Assembly: GCA_036560485.1 (NCBI GenBank)
Contig: DATBRC010000014.1
Coordinates: forward strand, 7,277 to 71,276
Length of the DNA stretch: 64,000 bases
Source: DATBRC01 sp036560485
Lineage (GTDB): Bacteria; Pseudomonadota; Gammaproteobacteria; Burkholderiales; Burkholderiaceae_D
Reading direction: 5' to 3'
In this document: one piece after another, positions 51,160 to 59,898 of the stretch
How the letters are laid out: each line of letters opens with the position of its first letter
How positions within the stretch are numbered: the stretch's first letter is position 1
Translations under genes and position numbers: made by a program
The notes under the pieces: generated by a model
Database searches by the model: none
Told to the model about the DNA's origin: nothing
The model's input: the letters and a program-made list of their open reading frames with translations, nothing else

Positions 51160-53337
51160 ATGAAGAACAAACTGTTGTGGATCCTCCTGTCGTTTATCCT
51201 GGCGACGCAAGCCGTTGCATTGGAGTCTTCATCACCGCTCTTGGCGCCGATGCCGCAGCAAGCCGATGCAGCCAATTTATCCGCGCAAATCCTGAGCCAC
51301 TATCATTACAAGGCAATGCCTTTGGATGATGCGTTATCAGCAAAAATATTCGATCGCTATTTGAAATCACTGGATCCGGAAAAATTCTTTTTCCTGCAAT
51401 CGGACATCGACAAGTTTTCCGGCGCACGCACGCAACTCGATGATGCGATTGCCCATCAGGACTTGAATATCCCATTCGCCATTTTCAATTTGTATGAGCG
51501 GCGCGCAGTCGAACGCCTGGCGTATGCCAAGAGCCTTCTGAAACAAGGCTTCGATTTTACGCAAAATGAAAGCTATCAAATCGAACGCGAGAAAGAACCC
51601 TGGCTGCAATCGGAAGATGCAATCCGCGATCTATGGCGCAAGCGCGTCAAAAACGACTGGCTGCGCTTGAAGCTGGCCAACAAAGACGACAACGCCATTC
51701 GCGACACACTCAATAAACGCTACGACAATGCATTGGCACGCATCACAAAATACAAAAGCGAAGACGTATTCCAGATTTTCATGGATGCGTATGCCACATC
51801 CACCGACCCGCACACCGATTACCTAGGCAAAAGAGCGTCGGAGGATTTTGATATTTCGATGAGTCTGTCGCTGGTCGGAATCGGCGCTGTCCTGCAGGAA
51901 AAAGATGAATACACAACAATCCGCGAGCTGGTGCCGGGCGGCCCTGCCGCGCAATCCGGCAAGCTTAAAGTCGGAGACCGCATTATCGGTGTCGGACAAG
52001 GCAGCAATAGCACGCCGACCGACGTCGTCGGCTGGCGCATTGACGATGTGGTACGGCTGATCCGCGGCACCAAGGATTCGGTCGTCTTGCTCGACATTCT
52101 GCCGGCCGATGCAAGTCAGGATGCGCAGCATAAACGGATCCCGCTTGTGCGCGACAAAATTACGCTGGACAAGCAAGCCGCCAAAAAATCGATTCTTGAA
52201 TTTAAAACAGGCGACATCAAACACAAAGTTGGTGTGATTACCCTGCCGACTTTCTATCAGGATTTTGACGCGAGAGTAAAAGGCGACAAGGAGTTCAAAA
52301 GCGCCACACGCGATGTCGCCCATCTATTGGACGAGCTCAAGAAGGAAAAAGTGGAAAGCGTGCTGATTGATTTGCGCAACAACGGCGGCGGCTCGCTGAA
52401 TGAGGCGGTCGATCTCACCAGCCTGTTTATCGGGAAAGGCCCGGTGGTGCAGCAACGTGATTCACGCGGCGATATCCGAGTCGAACTCGGCAAAAATCCT
52501 GACCCTGCTTGGGGTGGCCCGTTAGGCGTATTGATCAACCGCGGCTCAGCCTCCGCTTCCGAAATTTTTGCCGCTGCGATTCAAGACTACGGTCGCGGCC
52601 TGATCATCGGCGAGCAAAGCTACGGCAAAGGAACCGTGCAAACGATGATCAGCCTGGATCAGATCGCCAAGAACGAGAAGGCAGGACTCGGCGAATTGAA
52701 AATGACCATCGCGCAATTCTTCCGTGTGAATGGCGGCACCACACAATTGCGTGGTGTGACACCCGATATCGGCTTCCCCGATATCTCGGACACAGAAAGT
52801 TTTGGTGAATCCAGTTTCGACAATGCGTTGCCTTGGGCGCAAATCAAATCGGCCAATTACAAGCCTGCCGGCGATTTGAAAGATCTGGTGCCTATGCTGC
52901 AAACTCGTCATGATGCACGCCTGGCGACCGACAAGGATTTCCAATTCATGCAGGAAACGATGGTTGAATACAAGGCGCAACGCAAAAAGAATCTGGTTTC
53001 TCTCAATGAAAGTACGCGACGCAAAGAAAGAGAAGCTGAAGAAGAGCGTATCAAATTACATGAAAAGAACATCAAGACAGACGTCGGCTTGCAAGATATA
53101 AAATTGTCCAATGATGATGCTGTCATCGAAAAAATCAGCTCTCTGCGAGATGATGGCCTGCAAGCCAATGAGCGTAATTTGAATGCCGATATTGCAGCAG
53201 AGAAGGCGCAAAAGAGTGCGAAAGATGTGCTATTGAACGAAGCGGCACACATCCTTGGTGACGAGGCTGAACTGCTGAAAATCAAGGCCCCTCTCGTTGT
53301 ACGTGCAACAGCTGATGTGGGTGCACGCAAGGATTAG
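51160..53337 (+). CDS. prc: Carboxy-terminal processing protease Prc (tail-specific protease)
   Basis: 725 aa with a signal peptide (KNKLLWILLSFILATQAVALE). The TSP N-terminal domain is followed by a PDZ domain (about 238-320, with RELVPGGPAAQSGKLKVGDRI). The S41 protease domain has the catalytic Ser465 (GSASASEIF) and Lys490 (GEQSYGKGTVQ), 25 residues apart as in E. coli Prc. The C-terminal region is the DUF3340 helical domain, Lys/Glu-rich. It degrades periplasmic proteins from their C-termini and controls peptidoglycan hydrolases. It is a single gene ended by a strong terminator. Confidence 0.95.
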   Translation: MKNKLLWILLSFILATQAVALESSSPLLAPMPQQADAANLSAQILSHYHYKAMPLDDALSAKIFDRYLKSLDPEKFFFLQSDIDKFSGARTQLDDAIAHQDLNIPFAIFNLYERRAVERLAYAKSLLKQGFDFTQNESYQIEREKEPWLQSEDAIRDLWRKRVKNDWLRLKLANKDDNAIRDTLNKRYDNALARITKYKSEDVFQIFMDAYATSTDPHTDYLGKRASEDFDISMSLSLVGIGAVLQEKDEYTTIRELVPGGPAAQSGKLKVGDRIIGVGQGSNSTPTDVVGWRIDDVVRLIRGTKDSVVLLDILPADASQDAQHKRIPLVRDKITLDKQAAKKSILEFKTGDIKHKVGVITLPTFYQDFDARVKGDKEFKSATRDVAHLLDELKKEKVESVLIDLRNNGGGSLNEAVDLTSLFIGKGPVVQQRDSRGDIRVELGKNPDPAWGGPLGVLINRGSASASEIFAAAIQDYGRGLIIGEQSYGKGTVQTMISLDQIAKNEKAGLGELKMTIAQFFRVNGGTTQLRGVTPDIGFPDISDTESFGESSFDNALPWAQIKSANYKPAGDLKDLVPMLQTRHDARLATDKDFQFMQETMVEYKAQRKKNLVSLNESTRRKEREAEEERIKLHEKNIKTDVGLQDIKLSNDDAVIEKISSLRDDGLQANERNLNADIAAEKAQKSAKDVLLNEAAHILGDEAELLKIKAPLVVRATADVGARKD

Positions 53338-53360
53338 ACGATAGCCTGTATCAAAAAATC

Positions 53361-53394
53361 AAAAACGGGGAACACATCGTGTTCCCCGTTTTTT
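53361..53394 (+). terminator. Rho-independent terminator after prc
   Basis: AAAAACGGGGAACAC, a 3-base loop, then GTGTTCCCCGTTTTTT, 24 bases after the prc stop. It probably also serves the convergent GGDEF-EAL gene. Confidence 0.92.
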
Positions 53395-53428
53395 ATGCAA
53401 GGCCTTCAACAACCATGCTCACCGGCAG

Positions 53429-56092
53429 CTACTGCTCCTTCAAATAACGCACAAATTCTTCAGCTGGCATCGGACGCGCAAAATGAAAGCCTTGCGCCTC
53501 ATCACAATGCTGGATATTCAATAGCGCCAGCGAACGCTCGTCTTCGACGCCTTCTGCAATCGTCTTCAAATTCAAACTGCGAGCAATTTGAATAATGGCG
53601 CGAACGATAGCGGCATCGCTAGGCTCGTCAGCCATGTGCCGGATAAACGACTGGTCAATTTTTAATTTGTCGACTGCGAAGCGCTTCAAATAGGAGAGGC
53701 TTGAATAACCGGTGCCGAAATCATCAATCGACAGTTTCAGGCCCAGCGCCTTTAGACGCTTGACTGCCTCCAATACATTCTCCGTATCCTGAATCAGGAT
53801 CGATTCGGTCAATTCAAGTTCAAGAAATACAGGATCCAACCCGCTTTCCGCCAATGCCTGAATCACGGTTTTTTCCAGATCACCACGCTGAAATTGTACG
53901 GATGATAAATTCACTGCGATAACCAACTCCGGCAAACCGGCATTGCGCCACGCCACTGCTTGTCGGCATGCCTCACGAATGACCCATTCGCCAATCGGCA
54001 CAATGAGCCCGCATGCTTCAGCAACCGGAATGAATCGATTCGGCGGCACCATGCCAAGTTCGGCATGCTTCAAGCGTATCAGCGCCTCTGCGCCGATCAC
54101 CTTGCCACTAGAGAGATTGATCTGCGGCTGGTAGTAAAGCACAAATTCCCCAGCTTCCAGTGCGTGCCCCAGATAGGTACGCATGCGCAGATCTTCGCTG
54201 GCATTGACATTCATTTGTGCAGCATAGAAGCAATAGGTGTTTCGGCCCGCCTGCTTGGCTTGAAAGAGCGCAGTGTCGGCTTTCTTCAGCAAAGTTTCGA
54301 AATCATTGCCATCATCGGGGTAAACGGCAATGCCGATTGAAAATGACGTCAACAAAGTATGATCATCAATTGCATAGGATTTCTTCATGCGCCCCAGAAT
54401 TTTCTCAACAATGCTGATGATGTCTTCAGGGCCATGCATGTCTGACAGCACAATCAAAAATTCATCGCCACCATGGCGGCTCAGCGTATCCATATCGCTG
54501 ATGCATTCACGTAATCGTGTTGCAACCATCTTGAGAAGATCATCGCCGAGAAGATGTCCAAGTGTGTCGTTGATTTCCTTGAAGTTGTCGAGATCGAGAA
54601 ACAGCAAAGCCACCTTGGCGCCAGACCGATCTGCGTAGGATATTGCAAGATCCATGTGGTCTTTAGCCAACAGTCGATTGGGGAGCATGGTCAGCGCATC
54701 ATGGTAGGCTAAAAATTCTATTTTCTCCTTCGATGCTTTACGTTCTGTAATATCACGGGTGACGCCCACTAAAGCTGTAATTTCTCCTTTCGCATTGCGC
54801 AGAGGCGATGCGTGGGTTTCCATCCAGCGTTCGGTTCCCCTTTTGCCTTGTGTCTTGTATTCGAGTGTCCCTGTTTCGCCGCGCAAGACCCGTTGGTTCA
54901 ACTCATAAAAAGCATCGCGGTATTCCGAATCGACAAAATTCAATGGGCCGCGCTGGTTTATTTCTTCAATAGAATCAACCTCGAGTATCGCCAACCCGGC
55001 GCGATTCATTCGCAATAGATTGCCGTCTGCTGCAATCACCTTCACGCACTCAGGCTCGCATTCCAAAATGGTATGCAAAAATTCCTTTTGCTCTCGCAAG
55101 GATTCAGCCGCGACAATTTGACGTTGCCAGCCGCGATGAAGCAGTACGGACAATACAAGTGTAAAAAGAATGAATATTGCAAGCAATGCGGAGGCCGTGA
55201 CAATCTCGTGCCGCCACGGCGCTAAATAATCAATACTGGCCAAACCGACGATGATATAAAGCGGCGTGTTCGGGATCTTTCTAAATGATACGGTTCTCTC
55301 CAATTTATCTATTGGGGTAATGGAAATGTAGACACCGTTAATTTGGTCTTCTCTAATTGCCTTCTGCAGTTTTTGAGAAGCATCTGCATTGCCCAGCAAG
55401 TTCTTCTCATCACGCGGTATCGGATAACGTGCGATCAATCCTGTCACTTTATCCCGCATGGCGACTGATCCATGTGCTCCAATATTTAAACCGGAAAAAG
55501 ACTTGGTAAAGTAGTCGAGCGGGATCACGGTATAGGCCACTCCGGCAAATGAACCATCCGGTTTATTGAGACGCCTGCCCAGCGGGATCACCCACTTTTT
55601 TTCGATGCGAGAAAATAACGGCGGATCAATTGCCAGTGCAAAATTTGACCCATTCTTCATATCTTGAAAGGCTTTGCGGTCGGAAATATTGATCCGCAAA
55701 TCGGTGCGTGTACCGAGACCATATTTAACGAATCCTTGTGCATCAGCTACCCGCATGCTCCCCAGCTCAGGCATATGAACCTGGTTCTGAATAAGAAATT
55801 CATTGAACTTTTCTTCATCGATACCGCCGCGAGACATTTCCCTTGTGACCTCTTCTTGTACGGAAAGAAGCGTCAGATCGATTTTTTCGATCGTACTGGT
55901 AAGAGATTGTTCAAATACATGGGTCAGATTCTGAGCGTTGATTTCCGCTCGCTGCTGATAATGTTTGCGACTTTCATGAAGAGACAATCCAGCCAGAATA
56001 ATGACAAACAAATTAATCAGAAAAACGCTCAAAACCAGGCGTCGTGTGAATATTGCAGGTGCTTGCATGACTGTTGTTGTCTGTGTCGCCAT
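53429..56092 (-). CDS. Membrane GGDEF-EAL protein with periplasmic Cache-like and PAS domains
   Basis: About 887 aa from the ATG at 56092, which has GAGAGGGGGG at the right distance. The first helix (LVLSVFLINLFVIILAG) and second helix (ASALLAIFILFTLVLSVLL) bracket a periplasmic dCache-like sensor. PAS (HTILECEPECVKVIAADGNLLRMN) with PAC, then GGDEF (RHGGDEFLI intact) and EAL (GAEALIRLKH, DDFGTGYSS, AEGVEDE intact) follow. Both catalytic sites look functional, so it could make or degrade c-di-GMP in response to an external ligand. It is a single gene, convergent with prc. Confidence 0.93.
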   Translation of the reverse strand: MATQTTTVMQAPAIFTRRLVLSVFLINLFVIILAGLSLHESRKHYQQRAEINAQNLTHVFEQSLTSTIEKIDLTLLSVQEEVTREMSRGGIDEEKFNEFLIQNQVHMPELGSMRVADAQGFVKYGLGTRTDLRINISDRKAFQDMKNGSNFALAIDPPLFSRIEKKWVIPLGRRLNKPDGSFAGVAYTVIPLDYFTKSFSGLNIGAHGSVAMRDKVTGLIARYPIPRDEKNLLGNADASQKLQKAIREDQINGVYISITPIDKLERTVSFRKIPNTPLYIIVGLASIDYLAPWRHEIVTASALLAIFILFTLVLSVLLHRGWQRQIVAAESLREQKEFLHTILECEPECVKVIAADGNLLRMNRAGLAILEVDSIEEINQRGPLNFVDSEYRDAFYELNQRVLRGETGTLEYKTQGKRGTERWMETHASPLRNAKGEITALVGVTRDITERKASKEKIEFLAYHDALTMLPNRLLAKDHMDLAISYADRSGAKVALLFLDLDNFKEINDTLGHLLGDDLLKMVATRLRECISDMDTLSRHGGDEFLIVLSDMHGPEDIISIVEKILGRMKKSYAIDDHTLLTSFSIGIAVYPDDGNDFETLLKKADTALFQAKQAGRNTYCFYAAQMNVNASEDLRMRTYLGHALEAGEFVLYYQPQINLSSGKVIGAEALIRLKHAELGMVPPNRFIPVAEACGLIVPIGEWVIREACRQAVAWRNAGLPELVIAVNLSSVQFQRGDLEKTVIQALAESGLDPVFLELELTESILIQDTENVLEAVKRLKALGLKLSIDDFGTGYSSLSYLKRFAVDKLKIDQSFIRHMADEPSDAAIVRAIIQIARSLNLKTIAEGVEDERSLALLNIQHCDEAQGFHFARPMPAEEFVRYLKEQ

Positions 56093-56550
56093 TGCCATCC
56101 CCCCTCTCATGGATAAATCCGGTCTTATTTTTAAGCTGTGACTAACATGGTGCAGTAGCCGCATGCTTCCAAGATTTTTAAAAAATCAAGGATTTTTAAA
56201 AGCTCATCATACGCTTGCAATTGGCGAACGCAATTGCAAGATATGCCTGCGCAATGCGCAGCGCCGATCATGAATAGCTCAATTCATCTATCAAAAATAT
56301 GCATTGGCAGGATCACATCAGCCACAACCTTATTCCATCTCTGAGAATATCAATCTGCCTCGGCAATGGCACCACAATGAATGTTGCAGCCAATTAATAA
56401 TTCCATCTCAATATTAAAAACACCGATGATCTTATTCAGGTCATCGCAACAAAATAAGCTCCTCGCTGACGTGGTTGATCGTTATCAAAGACACTTTTTC
56501 TCTGTCGTTGTATTAATGAAAGAATTCAAAAAATCAATTTAACAGGAACA
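56093..56550. other. Divergent intergenic region with perfect hairpin
   Basis: About 460 bases. It contains CTTGCAATTG, a 7-base spacer, and CAATTGCAAG at 56214-56240, a perfect 10-bp inverted repeat, and two GATTTTTAAAA-like repeats just to its left. It presumably holds promoters for the divergent GGDEF-EAL and histidine-kinase genes. No gene was seen. Confidence 0.5.
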
Positions 56551-57705
56551 ATGGCTGATATGGGATCCGTCAAAAAATACATCTCGAATAGTGTCTTCGA
56601 AACCAAGATCAGACAAGACATCCCATCTTCCTTGAATTTCGAAAAATATAATTTGCAGCGCCTGTTTGCGCAATCGCCAGGCTTTATTGCAATCCTGCAT
56701 GGGCCTCATCATGTATTTGAATTGGCTAACGATGCGTATTACCAATTGGTAGGGCACCGGGATGTCATCGGCAAATCCGTGCAAGAAGCGCTACCTGAAA
56801 TTGAAGGACAGGGATTTATCGAGTTGCTTGATCGCGTGTACACAACAGGGATTCCCTACATTGGAAACTGCGTGCCCTTGTCAGTCCAGCGCCAGCCCGG
56901 TTCAGCTTTGGAAAATCTGTTTGTCGATTTTGTCTATCAACCGATCTTCAATCAGGATGGAACGATCTCAGGAATTTTTTGCCAAGGGCACGACCTGACC
57001 AAGCAAAAGCTATCGCAAGACGCACTGCATCAACTGTATGCCCATCAATCCCAGATACGTGAAGATGAGCGCAAACGGATAGCCCGTGATATTCATGATC
57101 ATCTGGGACAAAATCTGTTGGCGCTCAATCTTGATGCGTCGATGCTGCATGCCAGAACCAAGGATACGCATCCAAGACTCCACCAAAAAGTGAGCATGGC
57201 ATTGCAAAATATCGAAAGCACGATTCATGCAATCAAATCGATTATCAATGACCTTCGCCCATTTGAACTGGAATTGGGGTTGTATGCAGCCGCATCGTGG
57301 CAAATCCAGAAATTCGAGAGACAAACCGGCATACATTGCGTGCTCGAGACAATCCAGGAAGATGTCGATTCCGGCTTGACCGAAGAAATTACCGCAGCGG
57401 CATTTCGTATTCTGCAAGAGTCATTAACCAATATCGCGCGGCACTCGCATGCAAGCAAAGTAGAGATCGAATTAAGCAGACGTGACAACGAATTTATCAT
57501 GCGCATCAGCGACAACGGGGTCGGCTTTTACCAGAATGACAGAAGAAAAGGAAATGCCTTTGGCTTGTTAGGCATTCGGGAACGCATTCTTTTTTTCGGC
57601 GGCAAGCTGATAATCGATAGCAACCAGAATACCGGTACTACTTTATTTATTTCGATCCCGGTTCCGGTTACAAACAATTATGAGAGACGAAGCGATATGA
57701 AGTAA
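56551..57705 (+). CDS. NarX-type sensor histidine kinase with PAS domain, orphan
   Basis: A 384-aa cytoplasmic kinase. The PAS domain is at about 35-155 (FAQSPGFIAILHGPHHVFELANDAYYQLVGHRDVIGKSVQEALPE). HisKA_3 has the phospho-acceptor His182 in RIARDIHDHLGQNLLALNLD. HATPase_c follows (LQESLTNIARHSHAS, DNGVGF, GLLGIRERI). AGGAAC precedes the ATG. Kinases of this type usually partner a LuxR-like response regulator, but none is adjacent. There is no membrane segment, so the signal is intracellular. Confidence 0.92.
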   Translation: MADMGSVKKYISNSVFETKIRQDIPSSLNFEKYNLQRLFAQSPGFIAILHGPHHVFELANDAYYQLVGHRDVIGKSVQEALPEIEGQGFIELLDRVYTTGIPYIGNCVPLSVQRQPGSALENLFVDFVYQPIFNQDGTISGIFCQGHDLTKQKLSQDALHQLYAHQSQIREDERKRIARDIHDHLGQNLLALNLDASMLHARTKDTHPRLHQKVSMALQNIESTIHAIKSIINDLRPFELELGLYAAASWQIQKFERQTGIHCVLETIQEDVDSGLTEEITAAAFRILQESLTNIARHSHASKVEIELSRRDNEFIMRISDNGVGFYQNDRRKGNAFGLLGIRERILFFGGKLIIDSNQNTGTTLFISIPVPVTNNYERRSDMK

Positions 57706-57782
57706 ATCCAATAAGCACTTAACAAGACTGCTGGAACCAGCCGGCGTAAAATGTATGCGATATAGCTTCGAATAGGTTTGTC

Positions 57783-58157
57783 ATGAAATTCTTATCGCTC
57801 TTTACGGCTATCATTTTTATCACGCTCTTACCTGCCGCATGCGTATCGCCAACCGGGGTAAAGCCGCGCGTTGACCTGTTGGGTGACCCTTCAACACCAT
57901 CGGCGGCCACGCGCACCATCGTCATTCATGACAACACCCGCTATGTCAATGTGACCGGCGGGGAAATCATCAAGTTTGTTGTGGGAGACAGGGCTTTCGC
58001 ATGGAATTTCGATAACACGCAGGAACTTGCGCCATTCAGTCTCACGCTGATTGCGCCGCCCGATGTCACGTTTGCCCGTGATGTGACGGTCTATGTCGCA
58101 CCGAATCCGCTCTACGTGCGCCATCGTGGACCATTCTGGTCGCCGTGGCCACAATGA
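57783..58157 (+). CDS. CzcE-like lipoprotein
   Basis: 124 aa with a lipoprotein signal ending LLPAAC. The mature part has GGEIIKFVVGDRAFAWNFDN and a FARDVTVYVAPNPLYVRHRG end, matching the CzcE family first known as periplasmic copper-binding proteins of heavy-metal resistance. The His content is lower than in CzcE itself, so metal binding is uncertain. There are no czc or cop genes nearby. It precedes the DUF1810 gene by about 40 bases. Confidence 0.75.
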   Translation: MKFLSLFTAIIFITLLPAACVSPTGVKPRVDLLGDPSTPSAATRTIVIHDNTRYVNVTGGEIIKFVVGDRAFAWNFDNTQELAPFSLTLIAPPDVTFARDVTVYVAPNPLYVRHRGPFWSPWPQ

Positions 58158-58197
58158 TCAATCGAGAAATCAATCGATTACGCACACCGAGAAAGAC

Positions 58198-58617
58198 ATG
58201 AATGATCCATTCCATCTGTATCGCTTTCTGGATGCACAGAAACCCGTGTTTGATACAGTATGCGCAGAACTCGCCGCAGGCAGAAAGCGCAGCCATTGGA
58301 TGTGGTTCATTTTTCCGCAGATAAAAGGATTAGGCCACAGTGATATGGCGCGCAAGTACGCGATCACGTCAATTGAAGAAGCAAAGGCTTATCTTGAACA
58401 TCCGATACTGGGGCCGCGCTTGCGAGAATGCTGCCGGCTCGTCGCACAGATCAAAGACCGTTCTGTTGACGATATTTTCGGCTATCCGGATAATTTGAAA
58501 TTTCACTCGTCGATGACTTTGTTTGCACAGGCTACTTCAGATAATCAAGTTTTCATGGATTGCTTGAAAAAGTATTTTGGAGGCAATCCGGATCAAGCAA
58601 CATTGAAACACCTGTAA
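58198..58617 (+). CDS. DUF1810 family protein
   Basis: 139 aa from the ATG at 58198 behind GAGAAAG; an earlier frame start overlaps the previous gene and lacks support. The DUF1810 signature is clear: DPFHLYRFLDAQKPVFDTVCAELAAGRKRSHWMWFIFPQIKGLGHSDMARKYAI and a C-terminal LKFHSSMTLFAQA...FGGNPDQATLKHL. The function of the family is not established. It may be co-transcribed with the CzcE-like gene. Confidence 0.9.
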   Translation: MNDPFHLYRFLDAQKPVFDTVCAELAAGRKRSHWMWFIFPQIKGLGHSDMARKYAITSIEEAKAYLEHPILGPRLRECCRLVAQIKDRSVDDIFGYPDNLKFHSSMTLFAQATSDNQVFMDCLKKYFGGNPDQATLKHL

Positions 58618-58827
58618 CGTCCATTACATGCAATGCCGATTCAATTGTGATTGATGATTGATCAAAGGCAATCATCAACGCACTTCCTATATCAAAAAAA
58701 TGAATTTTCAAGTCCCAATTTTCTGAGAAAAATCAAATTTCATCGCGGGGGAACATCGTGTACTGATCCAAGTCCAACAAACGGGGGACGTCGGTGTCGC
58801 GCACTAATTGCCTTGTAAAGAGGTGCC

Positions 58828-58920
58828 ATGAGCAATATCTTCCATCTCGACTATGACCCGACCTACTCCCCCACCATTTTTCAAGCGCATGGCAGTAGTC
58901 GTGTGCGACTATATTTTTAG
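58828..58920 (+). CDS. Possible 30-aa small protein
   Basis: A 31-codon frame (MSNIFHLDYDPTYSPTIFQ then AHGSSRVRLYF) with an AGAGG ribosome-binding site 4 bases before the ATG. There is no recognised homology. It could be a real small protein, a truncated gene remnant or chance. Around it, 58618-58963 holds no other gene. Confidence 0.3.
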   Translation: MSNIFHLDYDPTYSPTIFQAHGSSRVRLYF

Positions 58921-58963
58921 AAATGAATGCTGCCGATGAGAGATATGCTCTGAAACGGGCAAT

Positions 58964-59287
58964 CTACAAGGGACCGGACAAGGCTTTAAACCCGATTATT
59001 AACGCACCAATAACGGTACTCACTGAAACACCGATCGCCATCGGCACAAAAAATAATGCAGCAAGCAACGGTGCTTGCAACAGCATTTCGCATAACGCAC
59101 CAAATGCGTACATGATGCTATTCAAAAAGAACCATCTTTTTAAATAGGTAGGCAGCCATTTGGCCTGCGTCTTGTTATGGCGCCAGGCAACAGAACGCTC
59201 ATATACATTCCCCTGATTGACATCCTTGAAAAGCCAACCAAAGAAAAAGTAACGATAAAGCAAGATTTTGAAAGGTAACTCAGCCAT
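58964..59287 (-). CDS. Small membrane protein of unknown function, 107 aa
   Basis: 107 aa. The N-terminus (LPFKILLYRYFFFGWLFKDVNQGNVYERSVAWRHNKTQAKWLPTYLKRWFF) is aromatic and basic. The C-terminal half is two helices (FFLNSIMYAFGALCEMLLQAPLLAALFF; PMAIGVSVSTVIGALIIGF). The ribosome-binding site is weak. It is convergent with the possible 30-aa gene and divergent from the 58-aa gene. The family is not recognised. Confidence 0.7.
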   Translation of the reverse strand: MAELPFKILLYRYFFFGWLFKDVNQGNVYERSVAWRHNKTQAKWLPTYLKRWFFLNSIMYAFGALCEMLLQAPLLAALFFVPMAIGVSVSTVIGALIIGFKALSGPL

Positions 59288-59520
59288 GATGTATTACTAA
59301 CAAATAATGATAAGAAATACGACATAGAGCTCATTCGACTATACGCTTTTCAACCAGTTCTGCCACTGGTTAAAACAGCGTCACTTCCCTCCACAAAACG
59401 CAAAACTTATGTTCGAAATTTTCATTGAAAGCACAAGTTGGATACTCTGAAATTTTTGCGTAAAAATACGGCACCATTTCTTCAATTACTGGTCGACTCT
59501 TTTTTACAGTGGAGAGAGAT

Positions 59521-59697
59521 ATGTCGCACCTGGAATTGAACGATTTGGAGCAAGAAGCGCTGGTAGAAGTGTTGAAGAGTTTTCTATCGGAACTGAGGAC
59601 CGAAGTGGTTCATACCGACCGTTATTCGTATAAAGAACACCTGAAGGAACAGGAAGATGTGGTCAAGAGAATTCTGGGAAAACTGGATCACGCTTGA
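59521..59697 (+). CDS. Small conserved-looking protein, 58 aa
   Basis: 58 aa from the ATG at 59521, with GGAGAG upstream. It is a mostly helical, acidic protein (LNDLEQEALVEVLKSFLSELRTEVVHTDRYSYKEHLKEQEDVVKRILGKL) without cysteines or membrane segment. The pattern suggests two amphipathic helices and oligomer formation. The function is unknown. Palindromic element D follows 14 bases after the stop codon. Confidence 0.75.
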   Translation: MSHLELNDLEQEALVEVLKSFLSELRTEVVHTDRYSYKEHLKEQEDVVKRILGKLDHA

Positions 59698-59711
59698 CCC
59701 GTGATTAAATA

Positions 59712-59890
59712 GGACTTACGCAAAATTGTTGCAGCAAGGGTGCAGCAGGGAATTCGTGCAGCATGCTGCACGCCTGCGAAACGGTTTGCGCTTGCAAGCG
59801 CAGATGCGTCCTGCAAGGATCGCGACGACGGCAGTACAGATAAGTACGACTAGGAGCGACAACGCGGCTGCGGCGATTTTGCGTAAGTCC
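59712..59890. repeat. Palindromic element D (179 bp, GGACTTACGCAAAAT termini)
   Basis: A perfect 15-bp terminal inverted repeat, GGACTTACGCAAAAT on the left and its complement on the right, shared with element C. At 59833-59865 the interior has AGTAC-AGATA-AGTAC then AGGAG then CGACAACGC, the same core layout as elements A and B. It lies between convergent genes. Confidence 0.85.
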
Positions 59891-59898
59891 GAGATTTT

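Noticed and set aside
53943..56116. Several rightward frames opposite the GGDEF-EAL gene
   Set aside because: All are antisense to intact catalytic domains and show no family features.
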